From: Erythroxylum novogranatense
Taxonomy: Eukaryota; Streptophyta; Magnoliopsida; Malpighiales; Erythroxylaceae
Assembly (NCBI GenBank): GCA_029891385.1
Contig: CM057231.1
Location: 18,810,300 to 18,874,299, forward strand
Length of the DNA: 64,000 nucleotides
Direction of reading: 5' to 3'
The notes under the pieces were generated by a model. That model worked only from the letters and a program-made list of their open reading frames with translations, was not told the DNA's origin and did no database searches. Shown one piece after another: positions 12,901 through 25,860 of the stretch. The position numbers and the translations under genes were made by a program. Each line of letters begins with the position of its first letter. Position 1 is the stretch's first letter.

Positions 12901-13584
12901 CAAACCAAGACCCCGAATAAGTTTCTTCATATTGTAAAAACTATCAACCATTGTATGATCAGCAAGCAATGATTCATTATACCACTCCAGAATTTTATCA
13001 AAACTACGATCTGAAATATGCCCTTCACTCTTTATGTTCAAAATTCGAGCAATTGATGACAATTGGGTCATTGTCTCACAATTTGGCCACAATTCTCAAT
13101 CAACTGACTGTAGTAAGTCAAAAAAATGTTTTGTCTGTAGGTTAGGTTCTTCTTCAACATTTTCCCTATTTGGTTCAAATGTATAACCAACCCCATCGTA
13201 AACTATTTTCCTGTACAAGTTTTCAACTCCATCAACATAATTTCTTCTAAATCCAACCTCCCCGTCATACTCATTTAAGTTGACAGACGATTGTGCTTCA
13301 ATTCTCCTTGAGGTGCTAGAAATGAAGGGTTCCCCATGTCGAGTCCACTCAAAATAATTGAGAACGAACCCTTTTCTTAGCAAATGCAAATTAACTTCAT
13401 CAATAGTAAGGAAGCATTTGTGTTTGCACTTTTTACATATACATCTGATCTTTGACCTATCCATATATGCAGGTTGCGAAGATGCATAATGAATAAACAC
13501 ATTAACTCCCTCAACAAATTCAGGATTAATGAAACCATCAGCGGTTAAACGTCTATACATCCAGGATCTATCGCGGATACTCAT
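9911..13584 (-). pseudogene. CACTA TNP2-type transposase, decayed
   Basis: The N-terminal transposase-associated domain starts MSIRDRSWMYRRL at 13,584 and includes the cysteine/histidine cluster CICKKCKH. The core (Transposase_21-like) shows LGLSTDGFQPF, WPIIITPYNFPPWMCMK, ISDFPTFAMLSGWSTAGKL and HHNPDMMHIEKNIFDN. A DUF4218-like part follows (DCMEHLPVHLAHEAKLASPVQY, near 11,380-11,300; then near 11,200-10,700). A DUF4216-like part is at 10,543-10,280 (YKYHTESYG...NSGVSIQGE), with an acidic tail ending at 9,911. Breaks: in-frame stops at 13,093-13,095, 12,718-12,720 and about 11,934; a frameshift at the A-run near 12,440; another near 11,395; and a tandem TGA-TAG where the family usually has Arg-Trp before the last intron. 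It is probably inactive, but still easily readable. Confidence 0.88.
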
Positions 13585-16500
13585 TTATGGAGGATTGTTA
13601 TTTTAAAACAGCGAATCCAAAATTAGTCTGTTATGTTAGCCACATATAACAAAACATATCAGATAAGACGTTTGATTAAACATCAGGTTTTCTCATTCTG
13701 AATCCTAGCTAGGCTCCTACAATATTTAAACTGAATATCCAACATATAAGTTTGTAATCATATATGTCATTAGATAATGATTGATCACAATTTGATATTT
13801 AATGGATATTAAATATCAAACAATTGCCAAATAAGTTTTCATAAAAATATGAATATTATTGTAAAAAACCTATTTTAATCAATTCGTTGAACATATACAA
13901 TTTCATACAAACATATCAAATTATGTCCACATAACAAGTAAAGAAAACCTCATCATTTTAAAGAGCATCCATCAAATTATAGCTTCAATTAATTAAGGTA
14001 ACTGGATCAATTACATAAGTCAACCTCGTCATGTATAAATTAATACATAACCGAAGTTTATACTATAATCAAGTTTCACATCGTGCAAGCCATATCAATA
14101 AAAGATTCAGGAAGTTGTTCTAGGAAGTTCATCCGCAAACACATAAATAAAGAGCAAAAAACTGTAACAAAAACATAAGCACTGACCTCAATCAAAACAC
14201 AGAGAGATGTTCCTGAAGTACGTCACAGTAGAAGATGTTGATAGAGCTATAATGAAAACCAACAACAAAATCATTCATAGCTTAATTAGAAAGCGGGATA
14301 TATGAAAACAGTGGTCATGAAATATTATACTTAATGAATGACATTTATTATACTCAAATAATTCAACCATCAGGTCATATCCTCAATAATTTCCATAATT
14401 ATAAGTCTCCTCCAAAATAAGATCATAAGTTAAAACTAAGGAGCTCATGTTTTAATTTCAAAATCATCATCTACGAGGATCCAATTGAAATTTTGGCAGC
14501 ATTTCTCCTATAATACGGACATCCCCCTTATGAAATAAGGGTCCCCCTGCAATAAAAACACACTTCTATGTCAACCAATAGCTACAATGCAAATTGGGTC
14601 TCCATACTACATGTCTCTTGTCAATGTAATATAAATTTGAATAATTTCCTTCAACAGTATCCCTTTCGTAAAAATTATAAACCACATATAATACCATAAC
14701 CCCAAAACATGACATTACCTTCAATACAATCCCAATTATCAAACTCCTCGGACAATTAATGGTCTAAAATTATCACAATATCATAATCACAGGACAATGA
14801 CATAATGCATAAGTATGAATTCATTTTCTAATGCCAAATTTGAACACATTCATTCTCACTTGAACAAACTAATCATGCCTTATAAACATAAGCATTTGTC
14901 ATAATGCACCAATCAATACATTAAGTAATTACACTTTAAATGTATTAACACAAATTCCTAATTCACGAACAGTCATAACTAACACGTTACTCTTGTTCTT
15001 TAAATCACATTAACATTCAGAAATAAACTTCATTCCTTTAACAACTTATAAGTTCCAAAATTAGATACTTTCTTATCAAATAAAAGCTTTCTTATATTAT
15101 TACTTCAATTAAACATCCAAATCTTATTTGACCTTAAATTAAACTATTCCATATGAACATAGTCCTTTAATTACACTTCAATTCTACGTAATTCATATGC
15201 TTCAATACCTTATAAAATTCATGTTCAAATCCAAATAAAAATCATTCATTATGTAACTCTTAAATCATTATCTTACATACATCTAAATCCAAAGCAAAAT
15301 CTATTAAACAAGTATCATATTCTAAACAAGTATAACAAACAAGTATGCCTAAAATAATTCCCTTAACTTATATATAGCCTATTTATACTCAAGACAACCT
15401 AAAATACTCGTTAGAAATAAAAACTAGTCATTATAATGACAAGTAACAATAACATTGATTGACCATTTCAGTACATTAGTTAACCAGTATAGCCACAAAC
15501 TTATGGTACATATTTTTAAAAGATCTTGATCGACTAATCTATCCAAAACCTTAATATTAGTTACCTAAATCACCACGTTAGTCTCCTAAACTTCCTTAAA
15601 CAAGTTTTTTCAAAACTTCTCAAATTCTTTTAAAGATCAAAACAAGTTTTTTTTTTACGAAAACATGATTCAAAACCAATTCAATAATTCCCTATTTTTT
15701 AAAATATCAAAAGGTTTTCTTTAAAGATCAAAATAAATTTTCTCTTCATCATGAAAGAATTTATGCACTATATCCTTACATCCAAATGATTATGCAATGA
15801 TTAAACTCTTAATTCATTGAAATGACCAAGATAAGGTAACAAGAAAGAACCATTTGGTTAAGTCTAGTAGACAATTTTATATATAACATTACAGATTTTT
15901 TTTCCTAATGATATGTAGAAGAAAAGAGAGTCAATATATGTCAAAGTACTTCAAGAAAAAGTTATTTCTAAACCAGAGGCTACATAGGTTGAAGGTGTAT
16001 GAGGGTTTAAACCTACATATTAATGCTTTTAATTAAATAGTTAGTGATATTCAAACAGGGACTGACAGTCGAGAATAGAAATCTATAAACCTAACACACA
16101 ATGAGGTTTGGATGAACATAATTAGATTACTAATAAAATCACAGAATTCGTAGTGATATGCAGAAAGAACCTACGAGATATCCGATGGAATGTTTCAGTT
16201 GCTTTTTCGTAGGAGGGAGATAGAACGTGTGAGACGTCTATTATTTTGTTCCATTCCGCACCGCTCTCTTATGTCAAACATTGGTTTTGCTTGCGTAACT
16301 TTTTTTTATGTAATTTTATAAATTTTTGTTAGTTTTATTTTATACATTTCCTTAATTTTTTATATTTTGACAAAATCCCAATTCCATCAAAAGAAATGGA
16401 TTAGTGTATTTCAAATGCTTGAAATATCATTTGAAAGCTTTTAAAGAGCAAACCCAACAATAAAGTTGGACAAAAGAACAATTCAACTCTAACATTTAGA

Positions 16501-18253
16501 GTAGAATATAAGTTAAATCACGGAGCATTTAATTTAAACTTTAATACTTTCAAAACATTCACAACAGACATTATGAGAAAGAAAAATTTAACAGAATTTA
16601 CTATCTATCAATTAAATGCTAAGTTTTAATTCATGTGATGTATTTTTAATTTTGTATATAATAGTAGAACACGCATACAATCTGAGCTTTTTATCTAAAA
16701 AATAGAAGTAGGTCGTAGAAGCCAAAACTCATCGTTTAATTCTTCACATCATTATGACTTTCTCTTCTTTCTTCCCCAATTCTTTCTTACTAGAGATATT
16801 CATCATCTTGTTCATGTCAAGATTTTGAACCAAAGAAGCATATTTTCTCTTCATCATTATTAATATAGATTTTGATTATGTATTGGAAATATTGTCACTT
16901 ATTTAACACTAAAAAATATTTGGGAAGAAAATGTCATGTACCTTTTCAAATGCTAGTCTTTACATTGTTCATCACCCATATCAATAAAATAATTAATAAA
17001 ATAACTTTTAAACTAAGTTGTCCATTTTAAAAGTTTAGATATTTTATTGAAAACTTTTAGATTGGACATTAAAATGAAAAAATATAAACATATTTTAAAC
17101 TTTGTAATTTATAATCCCTAATTATAATGCAATATAAAATTCAAAACATTATAATTAAATTAAAGATACCTCTTTAACTGAATTCTTATAAGAATTTTCT
17201 TTGTGTTTTTGAAAAAAGTAATTTTATAAAACCTTTAATGATATTAAACCTTTGTGTTATTCAACTTATATTACTTTAAGGATTGTTAATGTTATACAAC
17301 TTCCATATTTTGCCTCTAAATTTTAATTTTTGTTAACATAGTCATTTCTTATACTTATTATGTTCATGGGTAAAGTATTGCTCAAATGATAAATTGGTTA
17401 TACAAAAATGTTAATAGGGTTACTTTAATCCTCTCCAATTTCCCATTATCTCCGTAATTTTAGATTGGAATATGATTAGTCGATAGTGCAATTTTACTCC
17501 ATGCAAATTACTGACTGTGGATCATATAATTATCTCATAATTTTGTATATATTTATATGGTATATTTTTATGATGTTCATAATTTTTTCTATTAGGTAAT
17601 TTATTCCTAAGAGTAGGTTATGCCACTCTCTTATCATATTGAAAAAAGTGTAAAGTAAGTGTTAAGTAATTTCTAACTTTATTCACCTATAAAGATGTGG
17701 ACTTAGTTAATAATGTATTCTTATTGGAAATAAAATTAACTTTTGAAATTATAAAATATTTTTGAATAAGTAATTAATAGTCAAATCTTAATCAATTCAA
17801 GTAATTTAAGAGTTATTTTTAAAATGTAGGTGTATAACTTAAAATAAATATAATTTTAACCAATTTACATTACTTAAAGAGAGTTATGAAAAAATAGGAA
17901 AAACTGGAAAATATTTTGTTATGCCTATTTTGTTATATTAATGAAATTATTTCCTTCATTAAGTGGCTTTAAGTTGGTTAGTCTATATTTCTTTATTGAT
18001 TCTATTGATAGTTATGCAATGCTTTGTTTTATGCCAGATGGGCAAGAATAAAACATTTATTCCAAGAATACTCTTCATTATTCATTCTGAGTAAGTGTTT
18101 GTAGCATATTAGTATATTATTTTTCTAATAAATTAGTATCATAACTAACTATGATATCAAAAGAACTCTATATCTTTCCATAATCCACAACTCACCAAAT
18201 TCATTTATGAGAATCAAACACTTAGGATGAAGGTCATTCTCGATTCATAAGGC
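13585..18253. other. Long AT-rich flank of the CACTA element
   Basis: This lies upstream of the transposase in its reading direction. It is about 70-75 per cent A+T by eye, with no open frame of coding character on either strand. It may contain the promoter and leader of the transposase near 13,600-14,300, but I see no definite TATA box to choose. The segment at 14,500-14,560 contains a short ccccttatg / cataagggg-like inverted pair. The stretch is far longer than usual for this position in a CACTA element, so it probably holds unrecognised insertions. Confidence 0.4.
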
Positions 18254-18436
18254 TTTTTTTTCTAGGAGATGGCCCCCGTTTTATTAGCTTAAGAAAACAA
18301 GTACATAGAGAGGTAGGGCATATGACCAATACCTCTCCAGAACAAAAGCCTAGGTGACATACACGAGCAAAGCAATCTATTTGATTCTAGTATGAACATA
18401 AGGAAAGGAAAATTGATCCATGCGCACTTGCCCCAG
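18254..18436 (-). mobile_element. 5'-truncated LINE 3' end with 12-bp target duplication
   Basis: The 183-bp insert starts with eight T's on the plus strand, a short poly(A) tail on the minus strand. It is flanked by the identical 12-mer GATTCATAAGGC at 18,242-18,253 and 18,437-18,448. Read on the minus strand it ends ...AATAAAACGGGGGCCATCTCC followed by A's, like the 3' untranslated end of plant L1-type LINEs. Only the 3' end is present, the usual result of incomplete target-primed reverse transcription. Confidence 0.78.
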
Positions 18437-18919
18437 GATTCATAAGGCATATATGATGTAGTAAACTAAGGATGCATAGACCTTCAAATGATGTGATATT
18501 AACTAAATCTAAAAAGAAACCCTTCAAGGGGGAAAGGATGAGATGTCATATTGCATTTACCCTCATCCATCAAAGTTTGGATAAATATCCTAATAGATAG
18601 CCAATGAAGCCACTTCAAAAAGGACATAGGAAACTCTCCAAAATCGAGTGATGATAGTTAATAAGATCAAGAAGATACAAATTCAAACTTTAAGGGTTGA
18701 GTTTGAGACATTCTTAGTGAAGGATATTAATTTTATTTCATATTACTTTACTATTCGTAGGAGTGGTGAACTAATTGAACAGACTTAATAGAATCATCAA
18801 ATGTTCATGTTGTATTCCAAAAAAAAGATTAAAAGATGTCACTCCGTTAGAAACATAGAGTGGAAGAATCCTTTTGCTTCACACTAAAGAATATTCTAAG
18901 TAAGAAAAGTCCAAAATTA

Positions 18920-19770
18920 ATAATCAAAATAAGAGACTGAAGTATTAAAATAAAAGAAGTCATTATATGGACTTATACAAGCATTAAGAGTTTATAATAG
19001 CTGATTTAACAATTATCTTCATAATAATAGTTTTACTAGATGCTTATCCTATTTTGTTTTTAATGATAAAAGAATAAAGATGATATGTTATTTGCTTGTA
19101 TCTATATAAATGATGTTATCTTCATAAGCAATAACATAAAGAAGTTTGAAGAGTAAGAGTTTGAGGGATATAGGATTGGTTCCTTAATACTTGGTAATCA
19201 AGGTGAAATAAATGGATAATTTAGTTTTCATTACTTAAGAAAGTCATATAAAAGAAGGTGCTTAAAAAGTTTAATATGTTTGATAGTAAGCCGATTAACA
19301 CTAAGACTATGAAATAAAGCTATCCAACTTTGATTGAGCAAGAGAGTGTAGATTCGTCTTTGTTCAAAAATGTTAATACAAAATTGAGGCACTTAACTTA
19401 AACAAGAGTAGATATCTTATTTGCAGTTATACTTATTTGTTAATTTATGAAGACACCTTCTAAAGTTCATTTGAAGATAGTAAAAAAAAGGTTTCTCAAA
19501 GGTATTATTGACTATGACATATGTTACTTATCTTTTAAAGACTTTAATTTGACTTTTTGGTAAAATTACTAATAGATTTGTTTCTTTTCTAAAATAATAT
19601 AATTTTTGGTTTTCAAAGAAACAACCTATAATCATACTCCTACATGTGAATTGAATATATTATAATTACTTTTATACTTGTCATGTTATATAGTTGAGAA
19701 TTTCATTAAAAGAGTATCATATAAAAGGAAGATGTTGAAGCTTATATGAGATGATATTATATGCATGAAA
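18920..19770 (+). pseudogene. Fossil Ty1/copia RT-RNase H fragment inside the CACTA element
   Basis: In shifting forward frames I read KKSLYGLIQALR (about 18,950), INDVIFISNNIKKFEE (about 19,105-19,150), a block matching 'LNMFDCKPINTPM' near 19,275, and a block matching 'KKQPIxxLSTCEAEY' near 19,610-19,660. The order and spacing equal a copia RT to RNase H segment. Nearly every ten codons carries a stop or shift. This is much more decayed than the CACTA transposase, and in the opposite orientation to it. Confidence 0.68.
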
Positions 19771-20379
19771 ACTATATAAATCAAGTTAAATTTAGAATTT
19801 AAAATTTCATCCATTAGGTTTAATTACTATTGTCTCATTCTTACTATATAATTAATATTATAAAATCAAGTTAAATTTAGAATTTAAATTATAAATTGCA
19901 CAATAGTTTGATAAGAATCCGTAAATAAATGTGTAGTCATGATCACATGGCAACAATATTGGAGCTTTGGTGTGGTTTATCGTATGTATAATTATTGGGA
20001 TATGCACCAACCTCTATTAAATCATTCATAGCCAAATATTGCAGTTAGAACCTAGGAACTATTGCTATAATCTCTAATCCCATTGGATCATTATTACATC
20101 CTCATAAGCTCTATTCTCTCCTCACACACTGATGCAGAATTACTAGAGCTCGCAATCTCATTCATCAGCCTACTACATCAGTGAAATAAGATGTACCAAG
20201 ATCCAACCTTTAATAAATAAATGAACTTTACTATTAATTGATTTGTTTAAACTAAATGCTAATAAAATTAAACTAATTTATTAGTACCCATTAATTGATT
20301 TGTTTATTTGTAAGAATAAACATTTAGATATAAAATAATTACAAAAAATGACACATAAAAAATGATACATTTTCCACAA
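19771..20379. other. AT-rich spacer within CACTA
   Basis: No gene is visible. A 24-bp sequence (aagttaaatttagaatttaaa core) occurs twice, near 19,781 and 19,866, about 85 bp apart. Confidence 0.4.
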
Positions 20380-20620
20380 CATGTATCGAAGAAAGAGGGG
20401 AGGAGAAGTGGCTTACCTGTTGGAGAATACAACGCCAGAGATGCACGAGGACGACGTCGAGAACCCACTCCAGATGACAACAAACGACGACGACAGGTGG
20501 CCATGGAGGAGTAAGAAACGTAGAGGAAGGAAGATGTGCACAAGTGGGAGCAGTGGGCAGGGAAGAAAGAAAAAGAAGAGGGGAGGGTTTAAATATTTAC
20601 CAAAATGACGTCATTTTGGG
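20380..20620 (-). other. Locally GC-rich leader-like segment near CACTA right end
   Basis: A roughly 230-bp pocket is much richer in G+C than the several kilobases around it. It is open on both strands: 60 to 75 residues on plus, and a minus-strand frame with MATCRRRLLSSGVGSRRRP. It lies just inside the subterminal repeats, upstream of the transposase in its reading direction, where a first exon or 5' leader would sit. I do not recognise the peptide on either strand, so the function is open. Confidence 0.3.
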
Positions 20621-20639
20621 TATCAATAATGGGGCTAGA

Positions 20640-20848
20640 ATCTGACGTTTTTACCGACAACTTTACCGCCTAAAATGTGTGTTGGTAAAATTTCTCCACC
20701 AAAACTCAGTGACGAAATATTTGACTATCGCAAAAGTTATATTCCACAACCAACTTTGCTGACGTCTATACTTATTCGGTTAGTAATTTCAACGGTTATT
20801 AATACCGTCGGTAATTTTCCGTCACAAAACAACAATTTTCTTGTAGTG
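20640..20848. repeat. CACTA right terminus and subterminal repeats
   Basis: Motifs of the same type as on the left recur: TTACCGACAA near 20,651, ACCGTCGGTAATT near 20,805 and several diverged forms. The element ends TTTTCTTGTAGTG at 20,848, directly followed by the AAT duplication. Confidence 0.82.
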
Positions 20849-22312
20849 AATATTATAAAAGTTCAACTTTTTCTTGGACATGTAGGATTTTATCGCAGAT
20901 TTATTAAAGAATTTTCGAAGATTGCTATACTATTGTCAAAGTTCCTATGTTCCATTTTAATTTAGGAAAGAATGTTAAGAAATTTTTGACAAGCTCAAGG
21001 AATTATTATCAAGTGTGCTTATTATTCATTCACTAAATTTGAATATATCATTCAAGATTATATGTAATGCTAGCAATTATACAATGGGAGCTATTTTAGG
21101 CTAAAGGATTGAGAGGTAAAGTCATGTCATCTATTATGCCTCAAAGACATTGGATGCTGCATAGTGCAATTACTTTACAACTAGGAAGAAGTTTTTAGCA
21201 ATTATTTTTGCTGTAGATATATATAGAACTTATCAGTTTACCTCTAAAATTTTTTATAATTTGATCATACAATATTGAAACACCTTTTGGAAAAGGAGTC
21301 CAAACTAAGGTTGATACAATGGATTTTGATACTGTAAGAATTTGATTTCATGATTAGAGATCGAAAAGGAGTAGAAATTTTAGTGGTAAACCATCTGAGT
21401 AGCTTGGAAAGAGATAAAGATAGTTTCCTATTACTAAAATTTTTCCTTACGAGCAATTATTTTAAATGAAAGGTACAATTCCTTTGTATGCAACCATGTT
21501 AAATATTTTGTTATCGAAACTTTTCCTGACTACATTAGTAATTTTAAAAGGATAAGGAATGGGACAAAATATGAATTTTAGGATGAACCATATTTTTGGA
21601 AGTTTTATTCTAATAAAGTTATTAGACATTGTGTACCAGTGAGTGAATATCATTATATCTTAACTTTTTGTCACAATTATGCATATGGAGGACACTTTTG
21701 TTCTAAACATACTACTAGAAAGGTTTTAGATAGTTTTTTATATTGAAAAACTTTGAATAAAGTTGCTTGCTTATTTTGTAAAAGTTATGATAGATTTTAA
21801 AAGACACGTACGTTATCTCACTGAAATAAATGCCTGTATTGGTGTATGAGTCGTTAATTTTATGGGTCATTTTCCTTCATTTTGAGATTTTTTTACATAT
21901 TTGTTGTAGTTGAATATGTTTCAAAGTTAGTATAAGCAAAATCCACCAAGACTGATGATTTTACAATTATTATAGATTTTATAAAGTCTTAAAATTTTCA
22001 ATATAGTCAAAGGTCCACAAGTTACTATTAGTGATCAAGGGAGTCATTTTTGTAACAAAACAGTAGCATCTTTGTTTAAAAAGTATGGAATGCGTCATCA
22101 AGTAGTCACCATATATCATCCAAAAAAATTAGAAGTTTCGAATAGAGAATTGAAATCTATTTTGGAAAAGGTGATGAATATAGTAAGAAAGTATCGGTGC
22201 TTACATATAGACAACATTCTTTAGATTTATGATATAACCTATAAAACGCAAATAAGGAAGTTTCCTTATTGATTAGTTTTTTCGTAAAGCTAGCTAATTA
22301 CCTATGAAGGTG
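20849..22312 (+). pseudogene. Decayed Athila-like gypsy RT-RNase H-integrase, middle part
   Basis: The RT resumes at once with VQLFLGHVGFYRRFIKEFSKI (about 20,870-20,930). RNase H follows, recognisable by LKHLLEKESKLRLIQWILIL and FDFMIRDRKGVEILVVNHLS (about 21,270-21,400). Integrase follows with its zinc-binding part (IRHCVPVSEYHYILTFCHNYAYGGH, about 21,620-21,695), then VVVEYVSKLV (about 21,905), ISDQGSHFCN-like sequence (about 22,030) and KKYGMRHQVVT-like sequence (about 22,080). It breaks near 22,312 within the motif normally reading PVE-EHKAYW and continues after the microsatellite insert. Many stops and shifts are present. Confidence 0.78.
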
Positions 22313-22689
22313 ATTAGAAATGATATGGCTCTTTTAAAACTTACTGAGGACCTAGCTCTCAATAGAAAACTTTAGCATATTGGGATATGGGAAAAGGATC
22401 TCACAAAGAGATGTCTTTCTCTTTCTCATAGGTCTTTTAAACCTTTTTCTTTGAGTCTTATGTCTTATGCTTATCCTAAACATTCAATCTGTAGTACTTT
22501 CCTCTTAGTTATTTAACCTAAACATTTTTTTACAATGACTTGTGTGTTTTATTTATTTATATGTCCTTTTCTTATTTTTATTATTAACTTATTTTATCTT
22601 TTATTTTATTCCTTACTTTTTTCTTTTTTATTATACTATTTATTTTATTAATTTTCTATATTTTATATATACTTGTTTGTTTATTTATT

Positions 22690-23200
<511 letters not shown>

Positions 23201-23344
23201 TTATATCTATTTTTATTTTTATGTTTACTTTTGTTACTTTTAATATTTTTGTTTTATATTTTTATTTTTGTTTTTAATTTTATTCTTTTCTAAAAAATAT
23301 TTCTTTCTTTCTTTTCTCTTTTCATGTGGTTCTATTAGAAAATA

Positions 23345-23430
23345 GACTCGATACAGTTAGGGGTGAGGTTGCATACTTTTAGATCTCCATAGATCCTGCA
23401 TCTTCTACTGGGTTGTTGTTGTTGTATATC
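23345..23430 (+). mobile_element. Au-like SINE, 3' portion
   Basis: The sequence GGGGTGAGGTTGCATAC, an ATAGATCCTGCA-like segment and the end ACTGGGTTGTTGTTGTTG follow the 3' part of Au SINEs, which close with a short TTG tail instead of poly(A). The tRNA-like 5' half with the A and B boxes is not visible, so it is truncated or was lost to the adjoining microsatellite. Confidence 0.6.
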
Positions 23431-23845
23431 AAACATAAAGCTTATTAGGAGATATGACATTGCAACATAAACTTGAACAAAATTGGGAAGGCAAGAAAAT
23501 CACAATTGCAAGAATTAGAGAAACTAAGATTAGGTGCTTTTAAGAATTCAAAATTTTATAAAGAGAATACCAAAATGTTCCATAATAATATGATTTTAAG
23601 GAAACTTATGGTTGGAAACAAGATGCTATTATATAATTCTTGATTAAAGCTCATGCCAGGTAAGTTATGTTATCGATGGATTGGTCCTTTTATTATCGCT
23701 AATGTAGTTCCTTATGGTGGAGTGTAAATAAAGAGTTTAGATACTAGAAAAATCTTCAGGGTGAATGGACATAGATTGAAACCATTTCATGAGGATATGA
23801 CAGACTTAAGTTTGATAGATACTGAATTTACACTCCCCTAAAACC
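23431..23845 (+). pseudogene. Integrase C-terminal part of the Athila-like element
   Basis: Readable blocks: KHKAYWEI-HCNINLNKIGKA, LQELEKLRLGAFKNSKFYKE (about 23,505-23,565), LMPGKLCYRWIGPFIIANVV (about 23,650-23,705), PYGGV, then IFRVNGHRLKPFHEDMTDLS (about 23,755-23,815). These form the end of the gypsy integrase, the GPF/Y module. Stops interrupt it. Confidence 0.78.
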
Positions 23846-24829
23846 TAGAATATTGAGAAGAAAATCCAATAAATATAACAACGTTAAATAATTAGGCTCT
23901 TTTGTTGGCAACCCAAACATGATAATTTTTATTATTATTTTTGTTATTTATATGTTTGTATAGTTATTTTATTGGCTTACGTGAGAAATTTGGTCCTTTG
24001 GGCAAACTACTAAAGTTCATAAAGCAAGATTGCACCTTATACAATCAAGATTTTGGGCTAATAGAACTTTTTTTTCCATAACATCACCTTCTATGCTTTC
24101 AATAGTCCATTCTATACAATTACTGTCTTCCTCATTTTGCTCTCTACCCTGCCATTTTTCCATGTTGTGTCCCTCTAAGCTTTCAGTCGTTCATTCTCCA
24201 CACTGTTGCTACCAGTAGTTTCTTCAGGAATAGATCATCTATTCTCATTACTTTATGCCTACCTTATTGCATGGATATCCATCTATCCAATAAATGAGAC
24301 CCACAGAAATTGAATGGATGGATGCTCACGGAGCAGGATAGGCACAGAGTAATCGGAACAGGTGATTTGAAACCTATTTCTCCATGCTACCTTCTCTCCA
24401 CGCGTCACTTTGAACCATTCATTTTTATGTTTTCACTTTTGACCAGTTGTAGCTTCTATATTGTCATTTTCAACCATTAGCTTCTAGTCGTTAGCCTCTA
24501 AGTTATCAATTCTCATGTTAATTTTACTACTTTAATCAACTGTCACCGATGATTTCTTTCCACAACTTCATCAAAAAGTTCCATTTTATTTGTTCTTTGA
24601 TTTTCATTTTCTCTTATGAACTTAGGTTTTTATTCTTTGTCAATTTGTCTATTTCCATTTTAGTTGTTTTCATTTTTATTAGTCTTTTTTTAATTTATAT
24701 TGGTTGCTTCATTTTTCTTAGTGATTCATAGGTTGTTGTTATCACTTTTAGTGACAATTATTTTAGTTGTTAATTGGTTGCTTTAGTTGTTACTTAGGAT
24801 TAGTTTCTTTGTTCACAATTGTTATAGAA
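23846..24829. other. Spacer between integrase and downstream ORF of the Athila-like element
   Basis: This is AT-rich, with pyrimidine-rich stretches at 24,060-24,240 and 24,540-24,720. Open frames of about 60 residues there are low-complexity and not convincing. Such leader-like spacers are usual between pol and the extra ORF in this lineage. Confidence 0.4.
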
Positions 24830-25860
24830 ATGGGAAGAACAAAGGGTAAGAATAACAATAAACACTAAACCAATGGTGAATCCAATTGACAAAATTTTTT
24901 AAAGACTATATTAACCACTAGAACTAATCGGAAGCATGCTCTAATAGCTAAGGGTACATATATTTTGTCATCATTTGAGTCTGTCCTTCATGGACATCTT
25001 ATCTTCAATTTTAAAGAGACGAACAAAAGTAAGTTACTCTAAAGAGGCAACAAATTAATTCAGGAAATTATGTGCATTACCCTTCTTTCGAGGAGTTGAA
25101 TATCAAGGAAATTTGATTGATGATATGAGATGGAGAAAATTTGTGTAAATTGGATGTATAGCGTTTTTTAAATTAACTTGAGAGTTTTATAATATTTTTA
25201 AATTTGATAAACCTAGTAATTTCATTGTAGGTATTCCTAATGTTGTGCAATATCAATTAATAGGCAAAGAATTTAAACAAAGTATTATTGATTTCAGTTT
25301 GGCCTTAGGATTATTACTAATGAATATGTCAATTCTATAAATATAAGGAATTTATTTTGGATTATGGTGATTTTAATCCTTTAGAAGATTGGAAATCAAT
25401 GTTCTTTGACAAGCTTATGTATTCTCCAAGGCTATCTAAAGGAAGTTTTCTTAAAGAACTAAAATGGGTTTATTTACAACATTTTCTTGCTTTTAATTAT
25501 TGTGGGAGGAAGGCCATAACTTGCACATATACTAAAATTAAATTGTTCTTTATTTAGTGCATAGTACATAAGGTTTATGTTAATTTGAGTACTTAGTTAG
25601 TTATGCAATTTAACACTATTTTATCATCTAATAAGAATTTGTCTTGGTTTTTCAATTATTCACATAGCTATTAATCTTAACTTGCTCAATATTGCTAACA
25701 CTGAGGTGCATATAGCTTGTGAAATGGAACCTTTAACAATACTTATTTGAGCATGATGAAGTTGATTGACAACCTAAAGAAGTAATTTTGTTTTAGGTCA
25801 TGTGACTCCCTTTAAAGAAGTTCACCGTCATATCAACATGAGGATTTGAATATTCAATAA
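24830..25860 (+). pseudogene. Decayed downstream ORF of Athila-like element
   Basis: It starts MGRTKGKNNN at 24,830 and continues in broken frames. The best stretch is at about 25,357-25,557: DYGDFNPLEDWKSMFFDKL...LKWVYLQHFLAFNYCGRKAI. Its layout (a helical domain with FN-CGRK) resembles the extra, function-unknown ORF that plant Athila-group gypsy elements carry between pol and the 3' LTR, sometimes compared with env. I see no signal peptide or membrane segment to support an env role. Confidence 0.5.

Larger units (their letters stand above)
6446..20848 (-). mobile_element. CACTA (En/Spm) DNA transposon, 14,403 bp, nested in gypsy RT
   Basis: The left end is CACTACAAGAAATTACTTG and the right end reverse-complements to CACTACAAGAAAATTGTTG. 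The flanks are AAT (6,443-6,445) and AAT (20,849-20,851), a perfect 3-bp target duplication typical of CACTA elements. Removing the element and one AAT rejoins the gypsy RT frame. Subterminal regions carry many copies of TTACCGACGG-like motifs. On the minus strand it holds a TNP2-type transposase (9,911-13,584), a BRCA2-derived segment (9,072-9,816) and a TNPA-like second gene (7,125-8,830), all decayed. The flank from 13,585 to 20,848 is unusually long and contains a LINE end and a copia fossil. Confidence 0.93.

Noticed and set aside
24830..25860. A functional envelope gene making the gypsy element a retrovirus
   Set aside because: No signal peptide, membrane anchor or intact frame; only a resemblance to the extra ORF of Athila-group elements.
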